Under the pieces are notes generated by a model. It saw only the letters and a list, made by a program, of their open reading frames with translations. It had not been told where the DNA came from and searched no databases. The position numbers were made by a program, and so were the translations under genes. This document shows, piece by piece, positions 26,494-37,032 of a DNA stretch of 64,000 bases. The stretch covers positions 35,889 through 99,888 of the forward strand of contig JAITLV010000268.1 of NCBI GenBank assembly GCA_031277685.1. Reading direction: 5' to 3'. The DNA is from Sphingobacterium sp. (GTDB lineage Bacteria; Bacteroidota; Bacteroidia; Sphingobacteriales; Sphingobacteriaceae). How positions within the stretch are numbered: the stretch's first letter is position 1; every line of letters begins with the position of its first letter.

Positions 26494-29484
26494 TTAAAAA
26501 GTAATTTGGGCACCAAAAGTGAACCCCTTGGCATTAGGAAAAGCGCCGCCATCATAGCTTCGATCCCAAATATTGCCATTCAAAAACTCGGGATCCAAGC
26601 CTCGGTATGAAGTAAAGGTGATCAAATTCTGTGCATTGACATAAACCCGTACCTGATTCAAAGTTTTTCCTAACAGCGTACGCGGCAGATTATAGCCCAA
26701 AGCCATCTGTCTGATCTTAACATAATTTCCATTCTCTAGCCAACGGTCCTGATTGGCACCGACATTCCGGGAATCAGCATAGATAGGGCGCGGGTCTTTT
26801 GCATCGGGGTTTTCTGGTGTCCAAGGATCATAATCGGCACGGTAGTTTGAATTGTCATCAAAACGGTCGTACGCACTTCTAGGCCCATTAAAAGATTTGA
26901 ATCCAAATGCGCCTGTCAATTGTAGCTGAAAATCAAAACCTTTGTAATTTAGACCTAAGTTCATTCCCAATTGATACAATGGTATACTCCGTCCCAGATA
27001 CTGACGATCGGCATCAGTAATCTGTCCATCATCGTTAAAATCGATATATTTAACATCTCCTGGTTTGGCATTCGGCTGGATCAATTGCCCCTTGCTATTT
27101 TTATACGCCTGTACTTCTTCCTCAGAACGGAAAAGACCATCCGTCTTGATCAGGTACCAATTACCAATGGAACTTCCAACTTTAGATTTCGTATCCCACT
27201 GTGTAAATTCTTTTTTATCATATCCTAATTTGAGAACCTTATTCTTAATATAAGAGGCATTGACTCCGATCTGATAACCGAATTCACCAATCTTATCATG
27301 CCATTCTGTTGCAAGTTCAATACCTGTATTACGTAATGAGGCGGCATTCACATAAGGATTTCCTCCATTATTGCCCGTAGCCATTAGAATCTGCATAGGT
27401 GTCAATACATCTTTGGTTTCTTTGACAAAATAATCTACGGATACATTGAGTTTACGCGAGAATAACTGCGCATCAAATCCAGTATTCAGCTGGGCCACCT
27501 TCTCCCATTTGAGATCAGCGTTGGCCAGTTTCACTTGCGTCATCCCGGTTTGGACGGTCTGATCAATACCAAAAGCCGCCTGTGGAAAAACATTGATAAA
27601 AGAAACCCAATCCCAAACACCAATATTAGAAGTACCCAAAACACCATAATTGGCCCGCAGTTTTAAATCATTGATCCAGGGCACTTGAAAGAAACTTTCT
27701 TTACTGATACGCCAGCCCCCGGAGACGGATGGGAAATAGCCCACTCGATAATCCGGATTAAACTTGGAGGATTCATCACGACGCATGGTAAAACTAAAAA
27801 GATACTTATCATCGTAGGTATAATTAACCCGGCCAAATACAGAAAATAGTTTTTCAAGATCTTGATAATTTCCGGTCTTGGGATTGTCCAGGGCAGCATC
27901 CAGGTTAGTAAAGTAATTCTTACCTGACATAAGTACATTATTTTTGGTTCCCCAGAGTTGTTCGTAGTTGGACGTTTGGTAACTGACACCTGCAACGGCA
28001 GAAACGTCATGCTTTCCAAACTTCTTTGCATATTCTAGTGTGTTGTCATATACCAAGCCACGGTATTGTGCCTGGTTCTTATTTAAAGAAGAAGGATCAT
28101 ACGGCTGTTTGTATGTCCAAAAACCTTCTTTTCGAAGGTACATGTGGCGATCATTACTCAAATCAAAACCAAAATTAAAACGATATTTGAATGATTTGAA
28201 CAGTTCCAATTCGGTAAACACATTACCTCTTGTCCGTAGGTTACCATTCTCGGTTTGCTCAAAATCTTCTTTGGCGAAAGAATTGGTTCCAAAGGTAACA
28301 TCCCGATCTTCATCACCAATACCATACCCTCCCCGATTGATATTATTGTCGTCATAGATCGGAATGGTTGGCAGCATGCGGTAGACATCAACAATAGGAT
28401 TCGTATTCAGTTCATGCACATTAAAATTACTCAGTACAATATTCTCACCAATACTCAATTTAACATGATCGCCAAAATTTCGTGAGGTAGACATATTTGA
28501 GCGGAGTGTAAAGCGCTTACTGGATGTTCCGATAGTCGTTCCCGTGTTGGACTGATAATTACCCGAAATATAGTACCGGCTTTCTTTGCTTCCACCTGAG
28601 AAAGCAATCTGTTGATCTTGTAGCCAGCCTGTTTTGAATACCTCTTCCTGCCAATCGGTATTACCATCAAAATGGTTGGCCGATTGTCTATTGGCGTTGC
28701 TAAAAGCCAAATCGTTAAAACTCAACCATAGATTTCTATCTGCAAGGTTATATCGTGGCAACCATTGCGCTGTGGCGCGGGATGAAAGTTCAATTTTCAT
28801 CTGTCCTTCTTTACCTTGTTTGGTAGTAATGATAATCACACCATTTCCTGCACGCGAACCGTAGATCGCTGCAGCAGAGGCATCTTTAAGTACTTGAATA
28901 CTTTCGATATCATTGAAATTAAAATCCCGATTTGCACCAGATACAACACCATCTACGACGTACAATGGGGTACTTGATCCGAATGTACCCGTACCACGGA
29001 TCTCCACCTTTCCTTCGGATCCTGGATTGCCGGCAGTACGTACGCTGAGCCCAGGCAAAGTCGCTAGTGCATCCCCAACGGTACCTGTTACTGTCGTGTT
29101 CTTCATTTCTTTGGGATTGAAGACCGAAACGGCGCCGGTAAGATCTGATTTTTTGATCGTTTGGTATCCGATAACAACGACTTCGTCGAGGTCTTTGTTT
29201 GCTTCCAGCAATGTGGCGTCTAGGGTCGCTTCTCCATTAAAGACAAATGATTTGGAATGAAAACCAATCAGTGAGAAGATAAGCTCCTGCCCCCTACTGA
29301 CCGCAATAGCGTAGCGCCCATTTTCATCCGTTGTCTTTGCCGTTCCGGATGCTTTTATGGTAACGGTAACACCAGGCAACGGCTGCCCGGCTTCATTCAA
29401 TACCCTCCCCTGAAGGTTATTCGTTTGTGACTTCACTGTAAGAGACAGCAAGCACAAGAAAAGAATGAAAAATTTTCCCTGCAT
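26494..29484 (-). CDS. SusC/RagA-type TonB-dependent receptor
   Basis: 996 aa from the ATG at 29484 (MQGKFFILFLCLLSLTVKSQ, signal peptide); the longer open frame upstream lacks signal features. A CarboxypepD_reg-like domain (about 22-95, LQGRVLNEAGQPLPGVTV), TonB box/plug (DEVVVIGYQTIKKSDLTGAV; LYVVDGVVSG; DASAAAIYGSRAGNGVIII) and the barrel follow, ending in FTFGAQITF. It lacks an STN domain, in line with control by the divergent hybrid two-component regulator rather than by FecR. First gene of the four-gene operon. Confidence 0.95.
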   Translation of the reverse strand: MQGKFFILFLCLLSLTVKSQTNNLQGRVLNEAGQPLPGVTVTIKASGTAKTTDENGRYAIAVSRGQELIFSLIGFHSKSFVFNGEATLDATLLEANKDLDEVVVIGYQTIKKSDLTGAVSVFNPKEMKNTTVTGTVGDALATLPGLSVRTAGNPGSEGKVEIRGTGTFGSSTPLYVVDGVVSGANRDFNFNDIESIQVLKDASAAAIYGSRAGNGVIIITTKQGKEGQMKIELSSRATAQWLPRYNLADRNLWLSFNDLAFSNANRQSANHFDGNTDWQEEVFKTGWLQDQQIAFSGGSKESRYYISGNYQSNTGTTIGTSSKRFTLRSNMSTSRNFGDHVKLSIGENIVLSNFNVHELNTNPIVDVYRMLPTIPIYDDNNINRGGYGIGDEDRDVTFGTNSFAKEDFEQTENGNLRTRGNVFTELELFKSFKYRFNFGFDLSNDRHMYLRKEGFWTYKQPYDPSSLNKNQAQYRGLVYDNTLEYAKKFGKHDVSAVAGVSYQTSNYEQLWGTKNNVLMSGKNYFTNLDAALDNPKTGNYQDLEKLFSVFGRVNYTYDDKYLFSFTMRRDESSKFNPDYRVGYFPSVSGGWRISKESFFQVPWINDLKLRANYGVLGTSNIGVWDWVSFINVFPQAAFGIDQTVQTGMTQVKLANADLKWEKVAQLNTGFDAQLFSRKLNVSVDYFVKETKDVLTPMQILMATGNNGGNPYVNAASLRNTGIELATEWHDKIGEFGYQIGVNASYIKNKVLKLGYDKKEFTQWDTKSKVGSSIGNWYLIKTDGLFRSEEEVQAYKNSKGQLIQPNAKPGDVKYIDFNDDGQITDADRQYLGRSIPLYQLGMNLGLNYKGFDFQLQLTGAFGFKSFNGPRSAYDRFDDNSNYRADYDPWTPENPDAKDPRPIYADSRNVGANQDRWLENGNYVKIRQMALGYNLPRTLLGKTLNQVRVYVNAQNLITFTSYRGLDPEFLNGNIWDRSYDGGAFPNAKGFTFGAQITF

Positions 29485-29570
29485 AATTTGATTTATTAGC
29501 GTATAAAACTGGTTATTTATAAATGGTAGAGACAAGAATCCATGGCCGGACATTGTCTTTAAACCTCATC

Positions 29571-29578
29571 CAAATTTA
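29571..29578 (-). promoter_or_regulatory. Candidate -7 element of the SusC operon
   Basis: On minus the sequence reads TAAATTTG, matching TAnnTTTG, about 87 bp before the SusC ATG and in the divergent gap with the hybrid two-component gene. Confidence 0.45.
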
Positions 29579-29739
29579 ACAGGCGTTACAAAAACAAAAT
29601 AGCAGATATGATCCAAAAAATGGTAATAATAAGTCATTCCAGCTTTTTGACCAATTTATACATCTTTTAACCGACAATTACCATTTATCACCTATCCGGC
29701 GTATCAACAGAATCATTTTTTAGTTTTATTTTAGTTGTT

Positions 29740-32700
29740 ATGAAAGGGGGACTCAATTCTATACTTGTTTTTTTGTCTTTGATCTGTTCGATCACAAGCT
29801 GGGCACAACGCTATTCGAATTTCCATTTTAGAAAATTGCAGGTAGAAGACGGTCTTTCCGAAAACACGATTTATTGCATTCTTCAGGACAAACAGGGTTT
29901 TATGTGGTTCGGCACAAAAGATGGATTAAATCGCTACGACGGAAATAGCTTTAAAAATTACCATTACCAACCCGACAACAAACAGTCCTTAGGGAACAAT
30001 TTTGTCAGAAGCATTGCTGAAAAATCACCAAACCACTTGTATATTGGCACCGATGACGGCTTATATATCATGGATAAGATTACCGCATCCTTTCAAAAGA
30101 TCGAACTCAGTAACAGCAATACAAAGACAATTAATTCGGCCATCAATGCCCTACATATAGACCGACAGGGAAACCTCTGGATTGCAACCATGTCCCAAGG
30201 TATATGGAAGTATAACCCAACAACAAATAAAATCGTACAATTACAACTTAGGGGAGCAACATTGGGGCACAACGCGACCTGGACTATTCTCCAGGATCGT
30301 TCCGGCATAATTTGGGCTGCCACACGTCTTGGACTACTACGTTTCAACGAACAACAGGCTCATTTTGATATAGTTCGTCCGTTATTCAGCGAAATTGGTG
30401 ATTCTCAATTTGAAATTCTTTCCATGTGGGAAGATCCGAAAGGAGATCTATGGCTAGGTACCTGGTCACAGGGCTTACTTCGTTACAACAAACAGTCCAA
30501 CGAGTTTAATCGTTTTCTACATAATACCACATTCCCTTATGTTACCCATATCCGTGCCTTGCGTGAATTTCGCGAAAATCAGCTTCTCGTTGGCTCGGAC
30601 GACGGGCTCTTTCTCTTTCATACTGAAACTGGTGCGTCTGAAAGATTGGACATCCCCTATTATAAACACGGACTAAGTGACCAAAATGTCTACTCCATTG
30701 CGCGGGATCGCGAAAATGCCATCTGGATCGGCACTTACTTTGGCGGTATTAATTATCTCAATACAACATTACTTTCCGTAGAAACTTTTTTCCCTGATAT
30801 CCTACCTGGATTTTTGTCAGGGAAAGCTGTCAGTCAGTTTTGTGAAGATTTAAAAGGAAACCTTTGGATAGCCACAGAGGATGGTGGGATCAATTACTAT
30901 GACAAGAAAAAGAAACAAATTTCGCAACCTATAAAAGCTTCTTATCATAATACACACGCACTACTTCTCAATGGAAATGATCTTTGGATCGGAACTTTCT
31001 CCAGGGGACTCGATTGTTACAATCTGAAAACTGGCCAACGTCAAAATTTCAGGCACGATGCCAACAATCCAGAGACGATTAATGATGATTGTATTTTTTC
31101 GTTGTATAAAACAAAAAATGGAGACCTCTTCGTAGGAACCCCTGCTGGGCTCTGCCGATATGATCAATATAAAAGGAAATTTGTCCGTATCCCAGAAGTC
31201 ACACAGTTTATCTATGATATCAAAGAAGACGAAGACGGCAATATTTGGTTAGCTTCTTACCAATCCGGTCCCATAAAATTTGACCAGCATAAACAAGCCT
31301 GGATTCATTATAGCACCATTAGGCCCAATGATCCTATTTCTTCCAGTAAACTAACCAGTATTTATATAGACAGCCAACACCGGTTATTATTTTCAAGTGA
31401 GGGGAAAGGAATATTTATTTACGATAAGATTAAGGATAACTTTCGAAATATCGGTCAGGCTCAAGGCCTGCCAAACAATGTGATTTATGGAATACTTGAC
31501 GATGCTTTGGGCAATCTCTGGCTCAGTAGCAACAAAGGTATTATCTGTTTTCATCCCGATAGCCCCAAAAATCATAAACTCTATACAACAGAGAACGGGT
31601 TTTCAACAAACCAGTTTAACTTCAAAGCATCCTTCAAAGCAAAAGATGGTCGATTTTATTTTGGTGGAATCAATGGATTTACAAGTTTCTATCCGAACGA
31701 AATCAGCACAGTCAAAAATCAAACTGTACCGAATGTTTTCATTACACAAATACAATTACTGAATAATCGCAATCCTGAGTTAGAGAAGAATATTCAAGTT
31801 CGTTTGAACAAGCATGAAAAGATTGTATTAACCCATCAATTTTCTTCCTTCAATATCTCTTTTGTCAGTTTGAGTTTTGCATCTCCCGCTAAGAATCAAT
31901 ATGCGTATAAGCTGGAGGGGGCTGATGATGAGTGGACTTTAGCAGGTAACACAAAAAGTGTAAGTTATGTCAATCTTTCACCAGGAACATATATTTTTCA
32001 TGTAAAGGCATCCAATAATGATGGATTGTGGAATGAGAAAGGCACTGCGGTACAAATTGAAATATTACCCCCATTGTGGCTATCTATCCCTGCTAAAGTC
32101 ACCTATGCGCTCTTATTAATTGCACTCTGTTACGTTTGTTTATGGTATTATATCAAGGCGAGCAAACGTAAGCAAACGCAGCATTTGTTGGCTTTCCAGT
32201 CTGAACAAGAACAAAAATCATTCCGGTCAAAAATTGATTTCTTCACTAATATTGCCCATGAGATCCGTACACCTTTGAGCTTGATTACGGCACCTCTGGA
32301 AGAAATAATCTTGCAAGAAAATGGAGATAAAGAGACCATGCAAAATCTCTTAATCATTGAAAAAAATTGTGAACGGTTGACTGTCCTTATCAATCAGTTA
32401 CTTGACTTCCGTAAAATGGATGAAAATGGACAACCTTTGAGCCCGGAAACCATAAATTTGGGGAATTTATTAGAAGATCTCTATGATAGATTCAGAAAAT
32501 CGGTACTCCGTAACAGAGTTCGACTCGATCTGTCTATTCCCCAAAACCAGGATCTGACTATCGAGACCGATTTAGATGCTATGATGAAAATAGTGAGTAA
32601 TCTGCTTACCAATGCAACTAAGTTTGCCTATTCTTATATTATGATTAGCTTGGAGAAGAATCTGGACAATTCTTTTACGATTACTGTCTCGGATGATGGC

Positions 32701-33732
32701 CCTGGGATACCAGATGATTTTAAAAAGCTTGTGTTTGACCCTTTTTATCAGCTGAATTCCAATAAAGACCGCAGCGGAACCGGCATCGGACTATCCCTGG
32801 TCAAACATCTGACAAATCGACTGGGCGCAACTATAAAAATTGAAGATTTGCTGCCCCGAGGCACCAAGTTTATCTTTACAATCAAGAACATTCGGCCAAC
32901 ACCTGAAGATACAAACCTAATCATTAAGGAACCTCCCATAGCGCTAGAAAACCAGGAGTACAATAGTACCTCAATCCTAGTGGTCGATGATAACCCAGAT
33001 ATCACAGCTTTTATTAGCCACTCGTTAGCCTCGTCATATCATATCGACATTGCTGATAGTGCCTCTCAAGCATTAGCAATGTTGGACAATTGTGTGTATA
33101 ATCTTGTAATCTCTGATATTATGATGCCTGAGATTGATGGAATCACATTTGTACGACGGTTAAAAAATGACATCAACTATTCACATATTCCGGTCATTTT
33201 GCTATCAGCTAAAATACAAAATGCGACCAAAGTAGAAGGTTTACTCTCTGGAGCGGATGTATTTATTGAAAAGCCTTTTTCAATGACAATTTTAAAAGCA
33301 CAAATTACCAGCTTACTGCAAAACAGGAAATACTTAGTGGAGAATTTTCATTCCTCACCACTGTCATCATACTCTTCTCTGGCAACAAATGCACATGATG
33401 AGGCGTTCCTAACACAGCTCAATACTGAAATCGAAAAACATCTTTCGGATGAACAGTTCAATGTAGAATCACTTGTGGATATATTTAAGATCAGCCGTTC
33501 TAATTTTCAGCGAAAATTAAAAGCGATCAGTGGGACTTCTCCAGGCGATTATGTCCGAAATTATAGACTAAAACGCGCCTGTATGTTACTGATTGAATCA
33601 GACTATCGCATTAACGAGGTTGCATTCCTCGTCGGCTTTAGCTCAGCCTCCTATTTTACAAAAGCTTTCATAAAAGCTTTTAATTTGACACCAAAGGAAT
33701 TTATTCAGCAATCGCGTTTACAAGCTAAATAA
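29740..33732 (+). CDS. Hybrid two-component system regulator (HTCS) of the polysaccharide locus
   Basis: 1330 aa membrane sensor and DNA-binding activator in one chain. Signal sequence; two periplasmic propellers of Reg_prop repeats (VEDGLSENTIYCILQDKQGF, GFMWFGTKDGLNRYDG, repeated 'GNLWIATEDGG' type). A Y_Y_Y domain follows (about 720-765, YKLEGADDEWTLA) and a membrane segment (about 780-805). The kinase has HisKA (NIAHEIRTPLSLI, His near 840) and an HATPase (NLLTNATKFAYS; DDGPGIP; GTGIGLSLVK). A receiver (VVDDNPDI; phospho-Asp in VISDIMMPEIDG, near 1125; Lys in FIEKPFS) and a C-terminal AraC domain complete it. It senses an oligosaccharide and activates the divergent SusC operon. Confidence 0.97.
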   Translation: MKGGLNSILVFLSLICSITSWAQRYSNFHFRKLQVEDGLSENTIYCILQDKQGFMWFGTKDGLNRYDGNSFKNYHYQPDNKQSLGNNFVRSIAEKSPNHLYIGTDDGLYIMDKITASFQKIELSNSNTKTINSAINALHIDRQGNLWIATMSQGIWKYNPTTNKIVQLQLRGATLGHNATWTILQDRSGIIWAATRLGLLRFNEQQAHFDIVRPLFSEIGDSQFEILSMWEDPKGDLWLGTWSQGLLRYNKQSNEFNRFLHNTTFPYVTHIRALREFRENQLLVGSDDGLFLFHTETGASERLDIPYYKHGLSDQNVYSIARDRENAIWIGTYFGGINYLNTTLLSVETFFPDILPGFLSGKAVSQFCEDLKGNLWIATEDGGINYYDKKKKQISQPIKASYHNTHALLLNGNDLWIGTFSRGLDCYNLKTGQRQNFRHDANNPETINDDCIFSLYKTKNGDLFVGTPAGLCRYDQYKRKFVRIPEVTQFIYDIKEDEDGNIWLASYQSGPIKFDQHKQAWIHYSTIRPNDPISSSKLTSIYIDSQHRLLFSSEGKGIFIYDKIKDNFRNIGQAQGLPNNVIYGILDDALGNLWLSSNKGIICFHPDSPKNHKLYTTENGFSTNQFNFKASFKAKDGRFYFGGINGFTSFYPNEISTVKNQTVPNVFITQIQLLNNRNPELEKNIQVRLNKHEKIVLTHQFSSFNISFVSLSFASPAKNQYAYKLEGADDEWTLAGNTKSVSYVNLSPGTYIFHVKASNNDGLWNEKGTAVQIEILPPLWLSIPAKVTYALLLIALCYVCLWYYIKASKRKQTQHLLAFQSEQEQKSFRSKIDFFTNIAHEIRTPLSLITAPLEEIILQENGDKETMQNLLIIEKNCERLTVLINQLLDFRKMDENGQPLSPETINLGNLLEDLYDRFRKSVLRNRVRLDLSIPQNQDLTIETDLDAMMKIVSNLLTNATKFAYSYIMISLEKNLDNSFTITVSDDGPGIPDDFKKLVFDPFYQLNSNKDRSGTGIGLSLVKHLTNRLGATIKIEDLLPRGTKFIFTIKNIRPTPEDTNLIIKEPPIALENQEYNSTSILVVDDNPDITAFISHSLASSYHIDIADSASQALAMLDNCVYNLVISDIMMPEIDGITFVRRLKNDINYSHIPVILLSAKIQNATKVEGLLSGADVFIEKPFSMTILKAQITSLLQNRKYLVENFHSSPLSSYSSLATNAHDEAFLTQLNTEIEKHLSDEQFNVESLVDIFKISRSNFQRKLKAISGTSPGDYVRNYRLKRACMLLIESDYRINEVAFLVGFSSASYFTKAFIKAFNLTPKEFIQQSRLQAK

Positions 33733-33824
33733 AGGAAACATATTATTCAAAATAGAATTTTAAATGATTAAATGCGCTATACTGCAATCTACCCTACACC
33801 TAACTTCGAAACCCTTCTAAAAAA

Positions 33825-34682
33825 CTACTTAGAATAAGCCGTTTTTGGATATAGTTTTCGGAAAGCATTATATACTGCTTGATGAATAACTGTTGAATGC
33901 AATTCATCAGGCATATAGTCAAATATAACATCTATCTTTTTTTTATTACTTATGATTTTATAAAGCGCCTCCGCAGCCTGATACATTCGAACATCTTCAT
34001 CCTTATTGGGAACCCCTAGATATACCCTGACTTTTTTTCTCAAATTCGCATTCAGCAGCTTTTCGGTACTCATCAATAATTCCTGTTGTCCCCACCATAA
34101 ACTGGGACTGATAATAATGTAATTGTCAAAAAGATCGGGTTGTTTAAGTAATAATTCGGTCGAGAATAAACCTGCTAGAGACTCCCCAATAACGGTTCTT
34201 GTTGTATTTACCTTATAATTTTCATCGATATAAGGCAATAATTCATCTTTCAGAAAATCCATGTATTTTTGGGATCCCCCATAGGTCGGAAAACTAGCTT
34301 TCTGGAATCCCTCTTTCTCCAAAAAGTCAATATTGGGAACAGCGAATGTAAAATCGCGTCTCCGGGTATTTCCCTCTATTCCGACAACAATACTATTAGG
34401 AAATCGTGCAATCCATGGTTGCGTATCAAAACGAACGATCCCTGCGATATGAAAAAAATCTTCCTCCATACCACCGTCCAGCACATACACCACGGGATAA
34501 CGTATTGTATCATTTTCCAGATAATCATCCGGAAGGTAGAAATTAATCTTTCGGTCTTCATTGAGAATACGTGAATGCAGGACAGCTGATTTGCCTATGT
34601 TCAAATTACGGCTGTCAGTCTGCCCAATAGCATAGTAATGACAAATAATTAGTACTAAAAAAAACAAAACTTTACTCTTCAT
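33825..34682 (-). CDS. Esterase-D-like alpha/beta hydrolase, secreted
   Basis: 285 aa from the ATG at 34682 (MKSKVLFFLVLIICHYYAIG, signal peptide); the open frame upstream to 34769 adds residues before the signal and is rejected. The nucleophile elbow is GESLAG with Ser168. Other marks of the IroE/esterase-D group are YPVVYVLDGG, FPNSIVVGIEG, RRRDFTFAVPNID, LLPYIDENYKV and PSLWWGQQ, with a His in the C-terminal LHSTVIHQ. Such enzymes cleave acyl or ferric-siderophore esters. It converges with the HTCS gene; participation in removing acetyl or feruloyl groups from the glycan is possible but unproven. Confidence 0.88.
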   Translation of the reverse strand: MKSKVLFFLVLIICHYYAIGQTDSRNLNIGKSAVLHSRILNEDRKINFYLPDDYLENDTIRYPVVYVLDGGMEEDFFHIAGIVRFDTQPWIARFPNSIVVGIEGNTRRRDFTFAVPNIDFLEKEGFQKASFPTYGGSQKYMDFLKDELLPYIDENYKVNTTRTVIGESLAGLFSTELLLKQPDLFDNYIIISPSLWWGQQELLMSTEKLLNANLRKKVRVYLGVPNKDEDVRMYQAAEALYKIISNKKKIDVIFDYMPDELHSTVIHQAVYNAFRKLYPKTAYSK

Positions 34683-34865
34683 CTCAAATGTTGTCGTGTA
34701 AAAAACACCTCTTACATAAACTGCATTTTCAAGGTGTGGAAACCTTGCAGCTACTGGGCATAATAACATCGAAAGTAGGTGTAAAAATTTACAAAAAAAA
34801 TATTTTTTTGTTATTTGACATGGCTCACAATAACGTCATTGGATTCGTCTTCTATCATGCGAATA

Positions 34866-35087
34866 CTAAGCGATCTGTTCACATTGATATCCCCAATCAA
34901 ACATCTGCTGAATAATCTGACTGGTATCTATTTCCAGTTGTGAAGACTCGATTCTCAAAATATGCTCTTCGTCATCAAGATCAAAATTAATTTTGTATGA
35001 GGAAAACAGTGCTAAAAGTGTCGCAACGATCTGTTGTGCTTCTCTGTATTTATAAACATCCGTTTTAAATATTTCAACTCTTTTCAT
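34866..35087 (-). CDS. Small conserved-type protein with HMA-like fold, unknown function
   Basis: 73 aa from the ATG at 35087 (MKRVEIFKTDVYKYREAQQI). The pattern ... VEIFKTDV - helix - INFDLDDEEHILRIE - ... IIQQMFDWGYQCEQ gives a beta-alpha-beta-beta-alpha-beta order like heavy-metal-associated domains, but the CxxC metal motif is absent, so metal binding is doubtful. An alternative ATG at 35123 adds 12 residues. It lies 27 codons' length before a short secreted protein gene on the same strand. Confidence 0.6.
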   Translation of the reverse strand: MKRVEIFKTDVYKYREAQQIVATLLALFSSYKINFDLDDEEHILRIESSQLEIDTSQIIQQMFDWGYQCEQIA

Positions 35088-35221
35088 GATTTTAATAATT
35101 TCACTAAATTTATAGACCTGCAACTTTCATCCGTAATCCTGTTGATCCTTTGGGCCATTGTCACTCGCCATCTTTATACAATCAAACAATCTATTCGTCC
35201 TGCTCTTTGATGCTGACCAGC

Positions 35222-35395
35222 TCATTTAATGACGCTATTCCACCTGTCCCCATCATGTAATTGTACCGAATCCGGGCGATAAGTTTGCAAATCACCATAT
35301 ACAACCTCATGATCTTTCTTGATCTCAGTGGCTGAAAACTGTGCGACAAACGAAACTAAAAAAAAGATTATCAACGCATTAAAAAGATGTACCAT
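35222..35395 (-). CDS. Small secreted protein (57 aa)
   Basis: A short minus frame from an ATG at 35395 to a TGA at 35222. It starts MVHLFNALIIFFLVSFVAQF, a good signal peptide or membrane anchor, then SATEIKKDHEVVYGDLQTYR and ends DGDRWNSVIK. The HDGDRWNSVIK ending looks like translated sequence. No family recognised. It lies just upstream of the 73-aa gene on the same strand and could share a transcript. Confidence 0.4.
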   Translation of the reverse strand: MVHLFNALIIFFLVSFVAQFSATEIKKDHEVVYGDLQTYRPDSVQLHDGDRWNSVIK

Positions 35396-35640
35396 ACTGA
35401 TAAAAGCTAAATTAGTATTAAGCTAATCTCTATAAAGCAAAGATGTTATCCTAAATATTTTCGGTGAAAGCCGGGTTTAAGTCGGTAAACTATCCTTTTT
35501 TTTCTTTTAATAGACATCGCGCATTGCTATATTTGGCTATGTTTTTTCTGATCATGATTTGATCTATATCCTGAAGAAAAATATTTCATTATCCCATGGG
35601 GATGGATTATTTCTAAAATTAGTATCTAATACTAAAAATA

Positions 35641-36300
35641 GTGACAAATAAAAAACTAGTAGTGAAAAGTCTTTTAGAAGACCCTTTATTTTGGAGTGTT
35701 TTGTTGCTCAATCTATTAATTGTCTATTTATATGGCAGCGATACTATTTATAATTACAATATTATAATTGCACAATCCATTCAAACTTTTGCGTATGCGG
35801 TAGCACATTACATCCTCATCAAAAATACACCGATCAACTATGCTGTAAAGAAAATTAGATTGAACCGTAAACGCAAAAGATCAGATAAAAACAGGAAGTC
35901 ATTTGGAACCTATATTGAAAAAGATGAAACAGGCAATACGACCTATACCACCATATTCTTTATTCTTTTATGCTTTTTAACAGTATTTTTAACCGCTATT
36001 GTCCTTTCCGTCAACTGGATTGCTCATCATAATACCTTTATTTTTCAGGCTTCTGATTTTTATCCCGCAATATGGGCAATCTCAAATGCAGTCTTTTATT
36101 ATAAAAACAATAAGGTTCGTCTCACTTATTCAAATACCAGCCCTTCAGACTTAATAGCCATTCCTTTTTTCAAACTTTACATCCCACTGTTTATGATGTT
36201 TTCAGGCGCTATTCTGGTAATGAAAGTCATTGGTGACATTATTAGTTTTATCCTTTCTAATCCCAAATACTGGAAATCCACAGTAGATCAGGAGCAATAG
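35641..36300 (+). CDS. Integral membrane protein of unknown function
   Basis: 219 aa with a GTG start; no ATG fits. Membrane segments are predicted at about 17-32 (FWSVLLLNLLIVYLYG), 40-60, 105-130 (IFFILLCFLTVFLTAIVLSV) and 175-205 (IPLFMMFSGAILVMKVIGDI). A basic loop (RLNRKRKRSDKNRKSF) follows the second segment, so the loop is probably cytoplasmic. No catalytic motif recognised. Single gene, convergent with the next minus gene. Confidence 0.75.
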   Translation: MTNKKLVVKSLLEDPLFWSVLLLNLLIVYLYGSDTIYNYNIIIAQSIQTFAYAVAHYILIKNTPINYAVKKIRLNRKRKRSDKNRKSFGTYIEKDETGNTTYTTIFFILLCFLTVFLTAIVLSVNWIAHHNTFIFQASDFYPAIWAISNAVFYYKNNKVRLTYSNTSPSDLIAIPFFKLYIPLFMMFSGAILVMKVIGDIISFILSNPKYWKSTVDQEQ

Positions 36301-36316
36301 ATCTCCATAATAAAAA

Positions 36317-36341
36317 AGCCACATTAAATAAAAATGTGGCT
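36317..36341 (-). terminator. Minus-strand terminator (AGCCAC family)
   Basis: AGCCACATT (36317-36325) pairs with AATGTGGCT (36333-36341). The A-run on the plus side supplies the minus T-run. It lies 26 bp past the stop of the minus gene ending at 36367, and may also act weakly for the plus gene ending at 36300. Confidence 0.7.
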
Positions 36342-36366
36342 CAGTTAGTATATTGATTTAAATGGC

Positions 36367-37032
36367 TTATGATGAAAAATTTTCAATTAGAATACGGGGA
36401 TTCTCCGAACTGATTGCTACGACACAGAACTGTCGATCATGATCTTCGATCTGTTTCTGAACTTCTTTTGGTAAAGTACCTAACGCAAACTGTCGTCTCC
36501 AAACTTCTACACCATCGGTAAAAACCGATGGAAGTTGCTTGGCAAATTCACCGGGTTTGATAAAGTCTTCTCTAAATAATTTTAGAATTTCCTTTTCTGT
36601 TTTGTCATTGGTATTTTCTGGAATAGCAAAAATCTTGTCAGCAATTGTGTTAATAAAAGAACTGTCATGTCTTTTTTCTCCTATGGCATAGATACAGTAG
36701 TAAATATTTTGCACATCATTTCCGTAGATTTTTTTTGCAATACAGACAGGAGCCATTTTTGTCTCCTCATACAATTTTTTATGCGCGGAACGATTAATAA
36801 TGGCTACCAAAATAAAACAGACAACAACAATTGCCGATAAAAGGCTGATGATAGCTAAACCGATAGTTTCAATCAATCCTCCAAAAATAGCCAGTGCAAG
36901 AAAACACAGTAAACCTATACCGATAACCAACGGTACGTAAACCAGCTTATTCTTTCCAAATGCGGAACTTTTCACATATTTTGCTATAATTGAGCTATCA
37001 TGCTCAAATTTGCTAAGTTGTGTTGTATCCAT
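36367..37032 (-). CDS. Membrane protein of unknown function
   Basis: 221 aa. A soluble N-terminus (about 1-28) precedes two adjacent membrane segments (about 32-50, VPLVIGIGLLCFLALAIFGG; 57-80, LAIISLLSAIVVVCFILVAI). A C-terminal cytoplasmic domain of about 140 aa ends with EDHDRQFCVVAISSENPRIL. No domain recognised. Codon use and base composition look like its neighbours. Confidence 0.75.
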   Translation of the reverse strand: MDTTQLSKFEHDSSIIAKYVKSSAFGKNKLVYVPLVIGIGLLCFLALAIFGGLIETIGLAIISLLSAIVVVCFILVAIINRSAHKKLYEETKMAPVCIAKKIYGNDVQNIYYCIYAIGEKRHDSSFINTIADKIFAIPENTNDKTEKEILKLFREDFIKPGEFAKQLPSVFTDGVEVWRRQFALGTLPKEVQKQIEDHDRQFCVVAISSENPRILIENFSS

